DNA of 64,000 nt, taken from the NCBI RefSeq assembly GCF_000153205.1, contig NZ_CH672427.1, positions 2,710,376 through 2,774,375 on the forward strand, given 5' to 3'. This DNA comes from Nitrococcus mobilis Nb-231. GTDB lineage: Bacteria; Pseudomonadota; Gammaproteobacteria; Nitrococcales; Nitrococcaceae. Under the pieces are notes generated by a model. That model made no database searches. It saw only the letters and a list, made by a program, of their open reading frames with translations, and was not told where the DNA came from. Every line of letters starts with the position of its first letter. Positions within the stretch are counted from its first letter, which is position 1. Position numbers and translations under genes: made by a program. Of this stretch, positions 45,417 to 55,384 are shown piece after piece.

Positions 45417-48400
45417 ATGAATAAACAGACTGATTTCGATTACGATTACAGCGCCCTTGGGTGGGTTAAAAATGAGCTCGATGCGACCCTGCGCCAAGCG
45501 GCCGAAGCTCTAGAATCGTGTGCCGAGAACTCGACCGATCGCGCCGAGTTGCAGCGCTGCATCACAAGCCTGCATCAGGTGCGCGGCATACTGCAGATAT
45601 TGGAGCTCCATGGCGCGGCGGCGCTCGCCGAGGAGATGGAGCAGCTCGGTCAGGCGCTGTTGGTCGACCCTTCGATGGGCGGCGAGCTGGCTCAGGAAAC
45701 CCTGATGCGGGCCATCCTGCAGCTCCAGGACTATCTGGAGCGGGTAGTGAGCGGGCAGCCGGATGCCACCATCCTGCTGCTGCCGCTGATCAACGAGCTA
45801 AGGAGCGCGCGCGGCGCTCCCATTATCGCCGAGAGCGCACTGTTTGCCCCGCATCTGAAGCTATTGTGCGAGCAGCCGGAGCAGTCGCGGTGGCCGAGAG
45901 ACGGCACCGACAGCGTGACGTTAACGGCTCGTCGGATGCGCTCGTTTTATCAGCGTGGACTGTTGGCCTATCTCCGGGGGCAAGACCCAGCGAGCGGGTT
46001 GAATCAAATGCGCGAGGCCTTGCTGGCTATGGATCAGGCCAGTCCCGATGATCGTGACGGCACTTTGTGGTGGCTTGCAGCTGGATTGATCGACGTGTTG
46101 GATGCCGGGGAACTCGTTGAGCATGCGGCCGCGGCGCGCCGTCTGCTGAGTCAAGTGGAGCACCAGTTCAAAGCGGCGCTGGAAAGCGGTGCCGGGGTCG
46201 CCATGGCCGAGGATCTATTGCGTGGCTTGCTCTACCATCTGGCTCTGGTCAGTCCGGTGACGGAGCGAGTAGCGGCAATCCAGACATTCTACGATCTTCC
46301 GAGCCTGATGGCCGAGCACGCCCGGATCAAGCAAAGTCGTGAGCGGTTGTTCGGCCCGGGTCGCGATGCCTTGGTCGGTGTAGCCCGTGCTATCTGCGAG
46401 GATCTGGCCCATGTGCAAGATACCCTCGACCTGCATGCCCGTGGCAGCGTTCGCAATGCCGAGGATTTGACCACCACCGCCGATTCGCTGAGCCGTATTG
46501 CCGACACGCTGGGGGTCATCGGCCTGGCTGACGCCTGCAGTTTGGTGCAGGAGCAGGCGGTGCAGGTGCGTGCGCTGCATGACGAGGGAGGTCTAGAGAA
46601 TCACCGCGCTTTGCAGGTGGCCGAGGCATTGCTCTATGTAGAATCATCGCTTGCCAATCTGGTGGACGGTCGCCAGCAAGTGGGGCAGGACGACGATGAT
46701 GAGGTGGGCGCCGCGCAGGGAGCGATCGAGGAGAGCGAGTATCGGCCGGTGTTCATCCAGGCCATCAGCGAGGCGATCACTGAGCTTGGCTATCTCAAAG
46801 AGTCGATTGTCCAGTTTGTCGAAAGCGGCGAACGCCAGCGTTTAGAGAGCATCGAACGGCGCTTTGGTGCTGTGCGGGGCAGCCTGATTCTGTTGGAGTT
46901 GGAGCGGGTTCCGGAGTTGATCGGGACAACCGAGCATTGCCTGCGTGAGTGTATGCTTAGTACCGCGGAGTTCCCCTCGCCGCAGATACTTGAGGCGCTC
47001 GCCGATGCGATCACGGGTGTTGAGTATTACCTGGAGGCAATGCGGGACGGCCGTCCGTACGGCGAGCAGGGTCTCGATGTGAGCGAGGATCGGTTGCGCT
47101 GCCTGGTTGGTTTGAGCCCGGGCTCCGGGGAAGCCTCCCAGGCGTTTGCCAGCGAGCCAGCGCCTGCCGTGGCGGAGGAGGCCCGTTCATCGCGCGCGCC
47201 CCCGGCGGTTGCCGAGCAGTCGATGTTTTTAGCGGACGCTGGTATCGACTCCTCTAAGAAACGCGGTCGAGTTGATCCAGAAGTACCGGTTTGGGGCGAA
47301 CAGGTCGATCCGGAGATTCTAGAGATTTTTCTTGAGGAAGCCGACGAGGTCCTGGACACCCTGAGAGAGGTGTTTCCGCGCTGGCAGCGGGAGGTCGACG
47401 ATACCGAGGCGCTGCTGACGATACGGCGTTTGTTCCATACTCTCAAGGGCAGCGGTCGGTTGGCCGGCGCGCTGTTGCTCGGTGAGCTCGCCTGGTCCGT
47501 GGAGAATCTGCTCAATCGGGTCCTCGATCATACCTTGGAGCCCTCGTCGCAGGTATACGCTAGCGTGGCCGAGGCTTTGAGCGTGATTCCCGAACTCATC
47601 ACGGAGCTGCGCGACGCCACTTCCCCAAGCTGCGATGCCCGGCACTTGATACGCAAGATTTCGATACTGAGCGAGCCCACGCGGCATAACGAGCTGGCCG
47701 ATCTAACTCCTGGAGCCGCCGGTGCGGCGGAACACTCGGCCAAGACTGAGCGGGGGACTGTTCGGCAAGAGCCTGCCGTCTCAGCGCCATGTGAGCCCGG
47801 CCACGCGATGCGGGCGACGCCCGCGCGCGGTGAGTCCGCGCGAGCCGAGAGCGATGCCGAGGCACTGCGTGTGGCGAGGAGTGCGGTCGAAACGCTCGGC
47901 AAGACCGGTGACGCGCGATTGGATCCAGTCCTCTACGAGATCTTTGGCAAGGAGACCGGGGATCATCTGGGCTGCATAGAGGAGTTTTTGGCGGAGTGTG
48001 AAAAATCGAACACTGGTCAATGTCGGGTTGCCGAGCGTCTTGCGCGCTCGTTGCATACTTTGACGGGCAGTGCGCGGATGGCGCAGGTCGGTCCCATAGC
48101 CCAGGTGGGCCGCGAGCTCGAGGAGCTCGTCTCCAGCCGCTATGCCGAGGGCCGCGCATTGGATGCCCCCGATCAAGCCGTGCTCAAACGGGGGGCGCGG
48201 GTGATACGGGCGGTCGTCGAAGCCCTGGGTCGAGAGGGGGCGGAACTGCCCGATGTCTCGGAGCTGGTGCGGGACATTGGGACCCGTAGGGCCGCCCTGC
48301 CCAAGTCGGCTGCCAAGCACGAGGATCGGTACGAGGCTGAATCATCATTGGCGCCTCCCGGGGCGGATGCGCTCGAAGCTCAGCCGATTGACGCGAATGA

Positions 48401-51227
48401 ACCGGTGCCGAAAGGAGCGTCGGCAGCGCCGGCGCCCCCGCCCGTCCATCCCAGTCCCGAGGCGGCACGAGCACATACCCCGGGCCCTGTCTTCAGCCCC
48501 GTGAAACAGTCGGTAGAAGACGCGGAGTTGGTGCAGATCTTCCTCGAGGAAGCCGACGATATTCTGCGTTTTCTCGAAGGTGCAGTGGAGCGTTGGGAGG
48601 CAGCACCGGAGGATGAGGCTCGGGTGGCCGAACTGCACCGCTCGTTGCATACCCTAAAGGGGGGGGCACGGCTGGCTGGCTTCGAGGGCATCGGTCATCT
48701 CTGCCATGCGTTGGAAAGCGTGCTCGGTGATGTGGGAGCGCAGCGGGTACCTGCCGACGATAGGTTTTTTGATCTGCTCCACGCCAGCTTGGACCGACTG
48801 ACCGATTTGCTGGAACAAGCCCATGGCGGCGAGCGCTCGTCGACACCGCAGGGGTTGATCGCACGGATCGAGGATCTGCGTGGCACCGGTGTCCCGCTGT
48901 CAGCGCCCCGCGGCGACCCGAACCGTGAATTGGTGGAGGTTTTTTTACAAGAGTCTGCCGATATCCTTGCCAACACGGAGACGTTGCTCTACGACTGGCG
49001 CCAGAATCCAGAAGCGTTTACCGGCGTGCCTGAGCTGCAGCGGGCCTTGTATACCCTCAAAGGGGGGGCCCGGATGGCGGGGTTCAAGCCGATCGCCGAC
49101 CTCAGTCAAGGATTGGAGACCCTGCTCGAGGCGGTCGCAGAAGGCAAAGCTGAATTCGGTGAAGCACTGTTCGATGGATTGGAAAGCGCCAATGACCATC
49201 TGATGACTCTGCGTAGTACGGCTCTCAACGGGGCCTCTTTGCCTGACGTGCAGCAAGTGTTGGAGGGCCTTGCTCATTTACATCCAGGCGAGCGTGCAGT
49301 GGCCGCTGTCGAGCGGGCTGCGGGAGACACTGCACCGGCGGTGGACGAGGCCGAACAAGACAGCAGTCATGCGCCGCGCCGCCAGCCCGATCAGGTCCGG
49401 GTCCATTCCCAGCTGCTGGACAGCCTGGTCAATCTAGCTGGTGAAGTCAGTATCTATCGCAGCCGGTTAGAGCAGCAGGGGGGCGATATTGTATTCAATC
49501 TGGCGGAGCTGGGGCAGACAGTGGCCCGTCTGCGTGAGCAGCTCCGTGCCTTGGAGATCGAGACCGAAGCCCAGATTCTCTATCGCTTCGAGCGCGAGCA
49601 TGGCCCAACTGATCCAGGGAGTTTCGATCCCCTAGAGCTGGATCGCTTCTCGCGAATCCAAGAGCTCTCCCGCGCACTGAGCGAGAGCGTTAACGATCTC
49701 ACCAATATCCAGGGCAGTCTGAACAACCTCAACCGCGAGAGTGAGACCCTGTTGCTGCAGCAGTCACGCGTGAATACCGAGCTACAGGACGGTCTCATGC
49801 ACACTCGGATGGTGCCCTTCGCCAATTTGGTACCGCGCATGCGCCGGGTGGTGCGCCAAGCCTGTGAGGAACTCGGCAAGCGGGCCCAGCTCAAGGTTTT
49901 CGGAGCCCAGGGAGAGATGGACCGTACTGTGCTCGAGCGTCTTATCCCACCATTGGAGCACATGTTGCGCAATGCTGTGGCGCATGGAATCGAGGCCCCT
50001 GCCGTACGCGGCAGTTTTGGCAAAGCCGAGCTCGGCACGATTTGCGTAGCTTTGGAGCGCGAGGGAGCCGATGTCACGATCCGGGTCAGTGATGACGGCG
50101 CTGGCCTGAATCTGAATGCCATCCGCAGCAAGGCCATCAGCCAGGGGTTGATGAGTGAAGGATCGATGCTCTCCGATAAAGAGATCATGCAGTTCGTGCT
50201 CGAACCCGGGTTCAGCACGGCCGAGAAAGTAACGCAAATTGCGGGGCGCGGTGTTGGTCTGGATGTGGTCAACGCCGAGATCAAGCAGTTTGGCCGCAGC
50301 CTCGAGATCGACTCGGAGCTGGGTGTGGGGACTCAATTCACCGCCCGTATGCCTTTCACTTTAGCACTCAACCAGGCATTACTCTGCCAAACGGGCGAAG
50401 AAGTCTACGCGATTCCGCTCTCCAGCATCGAGGGGGTGGTACGCGTGGGACAAGACGAGCTGCGCGATATTTACACCAGCGCAGACAATGGTTTTTATTC
50501 TTATGCTGGCGCGCGTTACGAGGTTCGCAGTTTGGCTGTCATGCTGGGTGTCGGTGATGGTCGTCCGCCGCCCGAACGGCCACGAGTGCCGCTGATTCTG
50601 GTTCAGGCCGGAGATCATCGCACCGCTCTGCAGGTGGATGCTCTGTTAGGTCGGCGCGAGATAGTGGTCAAATCCGCCGGTCTGCAGATCAGTCGGGTGC
50701 CGGGGCTGCTCGGTGCCACGATATTGGCTGACGGCCGCGTGGTTTTCATCCTCGATGTCGGCGCTCTGGCTCGCTATGACATCGGCTCAAGCGATGAGGA
50801 CGAGGCCGATGAGTGGCCCATTGCGGCTATGCCCTCGCGCCGGAAGCGCCCGTGGGTGATGGTGGTTGACGACTCGATCACCATGCGCAAGGTGGCGACT
50901 CGGCTCCTGCAACGCAATGAGATCGATGTGATCACGGCCAAAGACGGAGTCGATGCCGTAGCCGCGCTGCAGGACGTGGTCCCCGATGCAATGCTACTCG
51001 ATATCGAGATGCCGCGGATGGATGGTTACGAACTGGCCACTCATATGCGCAATGACGAGCGCCTGCGCGCGGTGCCGATCATCGTCATTACCTCCCGCAC
51101 CGGCGATAAGCACCGGTTAAAGGCCACGGAGATCGGCGTGGATCGCTATCTTGGCAAACCCTACCAGGAAAGCGAACTGTTGGCGGCTTTGCACGAGCTG
51201 CTGACCCCGACCCAGTCACACGCATAG
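45417..51227 (+). CDS. chpA: ChpA/PilL hybrid chemosensory histidine kinase
   Basis: Giant CheA-type kinase, 1936 aa from ATG 45417 (a GTG two codons upstream also fits). Residue numbers count from the GTG. An N-terminal Hpt-like helical region (SLHQVRG) is followed by degenerate Hpt-like helices, then Hpt modules: His676 (LFHTLKGSGR), His882 (LHTLTGSAR), His1080 (LHTLKGGARLAG), and a fourth with Tyr1214 in the His position (LYTLKGGARMAG). Then CheA dimerisation, ATPase (HMLRNAVAHGIE, VSDDGAGLNL, GRGVGLDVV), a CheW domain and a C-terminal receiver (LLDIEMPRMDGY). Controls type IV pili. pilK and chpB are absent. Confidence 0.95.
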   Translation: MNKQTDFDYDYSALGWVKNELDATLRQAAEALESCAENSTDRAELQRCITSLHQVRGILQILELHGAAALAEEMEQLGQALLVDPSMGGELAQETLMRAILQLQDYLERVVSGQPDATILLLPLINELRSARGAPIIAESALFAPHLKLLCEQPEQSRWPRDGTDSVTLTARRMRSFYQRGLLAYLRGQDPASGLNQMREALLAMDQASPDDRDGTLWWLAAGLIDVLDAGELVEHAAAARRLLSQVEHQFKAALESGAGVAMAEDLLRGLLYHLALVSPVTERVAAIQTFYDLPSLMAEHARIKQSRERLFGPGRDALVGVARAICEDLAHVQDTLDLHARGSVRNAEDLTTTADSLSRIADTLGVIGLADACSLVQEQAVQVRALHDEGGLENHRALQVAEALLYVESSLANLVDGRQQVGQDDDDEVGAAQGAIEESEYRPVFIQAISEAITELGYLKESIVQFVESGERQRLESIERRFGAVRGSLILLELERVPELIGTTEHCLRECMLSTAEFPSPQILEALADAITGVEYYLEAMRDGRPYGEQGLDVSEDRLRCLVGLSPGSGEASQAFASEPAPAVAEEARSSRAPPAVAEQSMFLADAGIDSSKKRGRVDPEVPVWGEQVDPEILEIFLEEADEVLDTLREVFPRWQREVDDTEALLTIRRLFHTLKGSGRLAGALLLGELAWSVENLLNRVLDHTLEPSSQVYASVAEALSVIPELITELRDATSPSCDARHLIRKISILSEPTRHNELADLTPGAAGAAEHSAKTERGTVRQEPAVSAPCEPGHAMRATPARGESARAESDAEALRVARSAVETLGKTGDARLDPVLYEIFGKETGDHLGCIEEFLAECEKSNTGQCRVAERLARSLHTLTGSARMAQVGPIAQVGRELEELVSSRYAEGRALDAPDQAVLKRGARVIRAVVEALGREGAELPDVSELVRDIGTRRAALPKSAAKHEDRYEAESSLAPPGADALEAQPIDANEPVPKGASAAPAPPPVHPSPEAARAHTPGPVFSPVKQSVEDAELVQIFLEEADDILRFLEGAVERWEAAPEDEARVAELHRSLHTLKGGARLAGFEGIGHLCHALESVLGDVGAQRVPADDRFFDLLHASLDRLTDLLEQAHGGERSSTPQGLIARIEDLRGTGVPLSAPRGDPNRELVEVFLQESADILANTETLLYDWRQNPEAFTGVPELQRALYTLKGGARMAGFKPIADLSQGLETLLEAVAEGKAEFGEALFDGLESANDHLMTLRSTALNGASLPDVQQVLEGLAHLHPGERAVAAVERAAGDTAPAVDEAEQDSSHAPRRQPDQVRVHSQLLDSLVNLAGEVSIYRSRLEQQGGDIVFNLAELGQTVARLREQLRALEIETEAQILYRFEREHGPTDPGSFDPLELDRFSRIQELSRALSESVNDLTNIQGSLNNLNRESETLLLQQSRVNTELQDGLMHTRMVPFANLVPRMRRVVRQACEELGKRAQLKVFGAQGEMDRTVLERLIPPLEHMLRNAVAHGIEAPAVRGSFGKAELGTICVALEREGADVTIRVSDDGAGLNLNAIRSKAISQGLMSEGSMLSDKEIMQFVLEPGFSTAEKVTQIAGRGVGLDVVNAEIKQFGRSLEIDSELGVGTQFTARMPFTLALNQALLCQTGEEVYAIPLSSIEGVVRVGQDELRDIYTSADNGFYSYAGARYEVRSLAVMLGVGDGRPPPERPRVPLILVQAGDHRTALQVDALLGRREIVVKSAGLQISRVPGLLGATILADGRVVFILDVGALARYDIGSSDEDEADEWPIAAMPSRRKRPWVMVVDDSITMRKVATRLLQRNEIDVITAKDGVDAVAALQDVVPDAMLLDIEMPRMDGYELATHMRNDERLRAVPIIVITSRTGDKHRLKATEIGVDRYLGKPYQESELLAALHELLTPTQSHA

Positions 51228-51244
51228 GCCGCAAGGAGCAGGAA

Positions 51245-51718
51245 ATGGCGCATTCCCAGGTCGAGAGCATTCGCTGCCTGCTGATTCCGGTTGTCGAACA
51301 TAATTTGTTATTGCCGGCCGGTGTAGTGGCCGAAGTCGTTGACTATCAGGAGCCTGACCCCCTTCCCGATCATCTCGCCGATCAGGAATGGTTGCTTGGT
51401 TTCGCAGGTTGGCGTGATCAAAAAGTACCATTGATTTCCATGGAGGCGGTGATGACCGGCGAGCGTGCCGCGCCAAGCATCCGGGCCCGGATTATCGTTT
51501 TAAAGGGATTAGGTCAGCGATCACAGTTGCCGTATTTCGGTATGCTGACGCGGGAGTTGCCGCGGTTGACCACCCTCTCCGAACCGACCGTTGAGCGTTT
51601 AGACGAGTTTGCGCCGCAACCGGGAATTCACTGCCAAGTGCTTGCTGGAGGCGAGCCGGCGTTGCTGCCGGACCTCGAGGAGATCGAATCGCAGATGCAT
51701 ACAGTTTTGTTCGGCTGA
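51245..51718 (+). CDS. chpC: CheW-like protein ChpC
   Basis: 157-residue CheW-fold protein (SIRCLLIPVVEHNLLLPAGVVAEVV, WLLGFAGWRDQKVPLISMEAVM, LDEFAPQPGIHCQVL). Seventeen bases after chpA with an AAGGAG site. By position and fold it is the second adaptor of the Pil-Chp system. Last gene of the operon, followed by a stem-loop. Confidence 0.88.
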   Translation: MAHSQVESIRCLLIPVVEHNLLLPAGVVAEVVDYQEPDPLPDHLADQEWLLGFAGWRDQKVPLISMEAVMTGERAAPSIRARIIVLKGLGQRSQLPYFGMLTRELPRLTTLSEPTVERLDEFAPQPGIHCQVLAGGEPALLPDLEEIESQMHTVLFG

Positions 51719-51860
51719 GCTCCTCAGTCACTTGCGTTTTGGGCGGGGCACTACCCTAGCGCTAGGGGATGACTCGAACGGGTGGGATGATCTGCTCGGT
51801 TCGGTCTTAACCTGAGCTACCGCTGCGGTGTGCTTGTTACGGAGTCGCGTCATTTTACCC

Positions 51861-51897
51861 TGGGAGGGCCTTTGCAGGATTTGCGAAGGCCCTCCCA
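51861..51897. terminator. Stem-loop between convergent chpC and ahcY
   Basis: TGGGAGGGCCTT (51861-51872) and AAGGCCCTCCCA (51886-51897) form a perfect 12-bp stem with a 13-base loop. It lies between two convergent operons (18 bases past the ahcY stop on its strand). No strong U-tract on either side, but the symmetric stem could serve both directions. Confidence 0.65.
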
Positions 51898-51914
51898 AGA
51901 TACGTGAGTGTGGC

Positions 51915-53336
51915 TCAGTAGCGGTAATGATCGGGTTTATACGGACCGGTCACGGGTATCCCGATATAGTTGGCCTGTTCTTCGGTCAGTTCAGTGAGCT
52001 GAGCATCGATTTTCGCCAGATGCAGCCGTGCCACTTCTTCGTCCAAATGCTTTGGCAGCACGTAGACCCGCTTCTCGTAGTCCCGTTCGCCGCGGAACAG
52101 CTCTATCTGGGCTAGGACCTGGTTGGTAAAGCTGTTGGACATAACAAAGCTGGGATGGCCTGTGGCGCAGCCCAGATTAACCAGCCGTCCTTCGGCGAGC
52201 AGGATGATTCGCTTGCCGTCCGGAAAGATCACATGATCTACCTGGGGTTTGATGTTTTCCCAAGTATATTGCCGCAGGCTGGTGACATCGAGCTCGCTGT
52301 CGAAGTGGCCAATGTTGCACAGGATGGCTTGATTTTTCATGCGCAGCATATGGCCCTGATCGATCACATGGTAGTTGCCAGTGGCCGTGACGAAAATGTC
52401 GGCTTGTTCGACGATACCGGGTTGCTCTAGATTGACCACGCGGTACCCTTCCATGGCGGCTTGCAGCGCGCAGATCGGATCGATTTCAGTGACCCACACG
52501 GTGGCGCCCAAGCCGCGCAACGACTGCGCACAGCCTTTACCGACATCGCCATAGCCGCAGACGATGGCGATCTTGCCGGCAATCATGACATCGGTGGCGC
52601 GCTTGATGCCGTCGACCAGTGATTCGCGGCAGCCGTAGAGATTGTCGAATTTGGATTTTGTCACCGAATCGTTGACATTGATTGCCGCGAACGGCAGGCG
52701 CCCTTCCTTTTCCATTTGATACAAGCGGTGGACACCGGTGGTCGTCTCTTCGGTTACCCCGCGGATGCTCTCGAGCAGCCCCTGGTAAAATCCCGGTTTG
52801 TCTTTGAGCCGCTGGCGAATGGCTGCGAATGCCGCGCGTTCCTCCTCATTATCGGGGTTATCCAGCACGCTCGGATCGGCTTCTGCACGAGCCCCTAGAG
52901 TCGCCACCAAAGTGGCGTCCCCGCCGTCGTCAAGAATCATGTTGGGGCGGCGGTCTTCCGGCCATTCCATGATCCGATGAGTGAACTCCCAGTACTCCTC
53001 CAGGGTTTCACCCTTGTAGGCGAATACCGGGATACCCCGCTGGGCGATCGCTGCAGCGGCGTGATCCTGGGTGGAGTAGATGTTGCATGAGGCCCAGCGC
53101 ACCGTGGCGCCGAGCTCGACCAGAGTCTCGATCAGCACCGCGGTTTGTATCGTCATGTGCAAGCTACCGGCGATGCGAGCACCTTTGAGCGGTTTCTCAG
53201 CGCCGTATTTCTCCCGAAGCGCCATCAGGCCGGGCATTTCCGTCTCGGCGATGGCAATTTCCTTACGACCCCAAGCGGCTAGGGTCAAGTCCGCAACATG
53301 GTGATCGGTTCGGGTGCTTTCCACGACAGCGTTCAT
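51915..53336 (-). CDS. ahcY: S-adenosylhomocysteinase
   Basis: Hydrolyses SAH to adenosine and homocysteine, clearing the product of methyl transfer. 473 aa. [59 protein letters not shown] (NAD region), [16 protein letters not shown] and the C-terminal PDHYRY are family-typical. The frame runs 56 codons further upstream, through the riboswitch; ATG 53336 behind GGAGAAA is the real start. Preceded by an SAH riboswitch and neighbour to metK. Confidence 0.97.
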   Translation of the reverse strand: MNAVVESTRTDHHVADLTLAAWGRKEIAIAETEMPGLMALREKYGAEKPLKGARIAGSLHMTIQTAVLIETLVELGATVRWASCNIYSTQDHAAAAIAQRGIPVFAYKGETLEEYWEFTHRIMEWPEDRRPNMILDDGGDATLVATLGARAEADPSVLDNPDNEEERAAFAAIRQRLKDKPGFYQGLLESIRGVTEETTTGVHRLYQMEKEGRLPFAAINVNDSVTKSKFDNLYGCRESLVDGIKRATDVMIAGKIAIVCGYGDVGKGCAQSLRGLGATVWVTEIDPICALQAAMEGYRVVNLEQPGIVEQADIFVTATGNYHVIDQGHMLRMKNQAILCNIGHFDSELDVTSLRQYTWENIKPQVDHVIFPDGKRIILLAEGRLVNLGCATGHPSFVMSNSFTNQVLAQIELFRGERDYEKRVYVLPKHLDEEVARLHLAKIDAQLTELTEEQANYIGIPVTGPYKPDHYRY

Positions 53337-53356
53337 GGTGTTTCTCCATACCTGAA

Positions 53357-53443
53357 CCGAGCGCCGTTGGTTTAAAGGTCCCGATAATCGCCGAGCCTGG
53401 CAGGAATCCAAGACGTGTCCTGTTGCAGCGCTCCTCGGCGAGA
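53357..53443 (-). promoter_or_regulatory. SAH riboswitch upstream of ahcY
   Basis: On the minus strand, TCGCCGAG (53434-53441) pairs perfectly with CTCGGCGA (53388-53395) as P1. GAGCGC just inside (53428-53433) can pair with GCGCTC (within 53359-53365) as the pseudoknot, and the conserved GAGCGCTGCAAC and CCAGGCTCGG stretches match the S-adenosylhomocysteine riboswitch consensus found before ahcY. The pseudoknot ends about 22 bases from the ATG, near the ribosome binding site, so SAH binding would raise ahcY expression (known for the class). Confidence 0.93.
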
Positions 53444-53609
53444 TCGACCATTTCTCGCATAAGCAGGGCGTTAAGGTGAATGTGTTTAGGTGAGGGCGAA
53501 GCATGCCATGCTATGAAATCCCTTTTCCCTAATCGTTTGCTTTGGGTAGAACAACTCCTGTTCCTTGCGCTATACGCCCATTGCACCGAACAGCATCGTG
53601 CCCTGTCGA

Positions 53610-54770
53610 CTATAATCCGGCGGCTTCCCGCAGCATCTCGGCTTTGTCCGTTCTCTCCCAGGTGAAGTTCTCCTCCTCGCGGCCGAAGTGTCCGTATGCG
53701 GCCGTTTCCTGGTAGATCGGTCGAACCAGATCAAGCATCTTCAGGACCGCGTAGGGGCGCAGATCGAAAAACTCGCGTACGAGCTCTACCAGTCGAACCT
53801 CGGATAACCGGCCCGTCCCGAAGGTCTCGATACTGATCGAGGTGGGCTCGGCCACGCCGATTGCATAAGAAACCTGAATCTCGCAACGCTCGGCCAAGCC
53901 GGCGGCGACAATGTTCTTGGCGACGTAGCGGCAAGCGTAAGCAGCCGAGCGATCCACTTTGGATGGATCCTTGCCGGAGAATGCGCCCCCACCGTGACGT
54001 GCCATGCCGCCGTAGGTGTCGACGATGATTTTACGACCCGTCAGACCGCAGTCTCCCACCGGGCCGCCAATGACGAACTTGCCGGTGGGATTGATTAGAT
54101 ACTTGGTCCGCTGGTCGATCCATTCACGCGGAAGAATCGGCTTGATGATCTCTTCAATCACCGCCTCGTGCACATCGGCTTCTTTGATCTCCGGGGCATG
54201 TTGGGTGGAGAGCACCACGGTCTCTATTCCGGCCGGTCGGTTATCCGCGTAACGAAAAGTGATCTGACTTTTGGCATCCGGGCGCAGCCAAGGGAGTCGC
54301 CCACTTTTGCGTACATCGGCCTGGCGCCTGACGAGGCGGTGCGCATAGGTGATCGGTGCCGGCATCAGGACGTCCGTTTCGTTAGAGGCATAACCAAACA
54401 TAAGTCCCTGATCGCCTGCTCCTTGTTCCTCCGGTAGCTGTCGATCGACTCCTTGGGCGATATCCGGTGATTGCTTGCCGATGGCGTTGAGCACCGCGCA
54501 GGCATCGCCATCGAAACCCATGTCGCCGTGGTCATAACCGATCTCTTTGACCGTCCGGCGCGTTAATTCCTCAAGATCCACCCAGGCGCTGGTGGTAATC
54601 TCGCCGGCGATGATGACCATGCCGGTCTTCACCAGCGTCTCACAAGCCACGCGAGCCTGCCGGTCTTGCGTGAGGATCGCATCCAGCACGGCATCGGAAA
54701 TTTGGTCTGCGACCTTGTCCGGATGGCCCGCGGATACGGACTCTGATGTGAATAGGTATTGATTGCTCAT
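53610..54770 (-). CDS. metK: S-adenosylmethionine synthetase
   Basis: Makes SAM from methionine and ATP. 386 aa from ATG 54770 (longer frame rejected). [62 protein letters not shown] and [20 protein letters not shown] are the conserved ATP, methionine and metal sites. Upstream AGAGAG site. Forms the methyl cycle with ahcY, but a 273-base gap with the riboswitch separates them. Confidence 0.97.
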   Translation of the reverse strand: MSNQYLFTSESVSAGHPDKVADQISDAVLDAILTQDRQARVACETLVKTGMVIIAGEITTSAWVDLEELTRRTVKEIGYDHGDMGFDGDACAVLNAIGKQSPDIAQGVDRQLPEEQGAGDQGLMFGYASNETDVLMPAPITYAHRLVRRQADVRKSGRLPWLRPDAKSQITFRYADNRPAGIETVVLSTQHAPEIKEADVHEAVIEEIIKPILPREWIDQRTKYLINPTGKFVIGGPVGDCGLTGRKIIVDTYGGMARHGGGAFSGKDPSKVDRSAAYACRYVAKNIVAAGLAERCEIQVSYAIGVAEPTSISIETFGTGRLSEVRLVELVREFFDLRPYAVLKMLDLVRPIYQETAAYGHFGREEENFTWERTDKAEMLREAAGL

Positions 54771-55384
54771 TGTTTCGACTCTCTTGGCCTGATCCGATCG
54801 AGTACTGGCCACGGTCCGCTGTTGAGTCCTATCCGAGCCAGGCACTCAAAAGGCCGTATTTCGTAGGAAAAGGGATAACTAAAAATGTGGGTATCGGCAC
54901 GGTCAAGGCGGTTTTACATCCGACCGTGCGGCATTGCGTGCATTGCTGGAACCTCCCTTTTCCGTGACCAAGCGCCAAACCATCGTCGCTCTAGGTGTGG
55001 GGCGGCGCACTACGTTAGGGCCTGTTAACATCTCTTCCGAATTGTGGGAGAGGTTAATGGTTTATCGCAATCGGCCCAACGATAAAGAACCGTGCCGCCC
55101 AAGCGCATGGGTTTCATTGTGGCATAGGCTTGCGAATATAAGAGACTTTCCGTCGCATCGCGGGTAGCTTAAAAGGTTCTCCCAGTTCGCCAACAATTTC
55201 AAGTCAAGCGATCGGCTCTTTTGAGAATGTCGCCTTGCCTGAGCTGGGCATCTCGGCGAGAATTACGCGCTTGCCAATGCGGGTGCTATAGGCGGTGCTC
55301 GCGCCTACGTTATTACAGGCTGCCCTACAGGTGGCGTCTTTGCGGTCCTGCTTAAGAGCCAACAATCGGATCGGGAGCTAGTGA
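54771..55384. other. Divergent intergenic region between metK and tkt
   Basis: About 610 bases that must hold the promoters of metK and tkt. I looked for SAM-type riboswitches upstream of metK and saw none. A TTAGGGCCTGTTAACA stretch (55015-55030) resembles the reverse complement of sequence at 42-57. No convincing gene. Confidence 0.5.

Noticed and set aside
54771-55000. Possible SAM riboswitch before metK
   Set aside because: No SAM-I, SAM-II or SAM-IV core pattern found by eye; only ahcY has a recognisable riboswitch.
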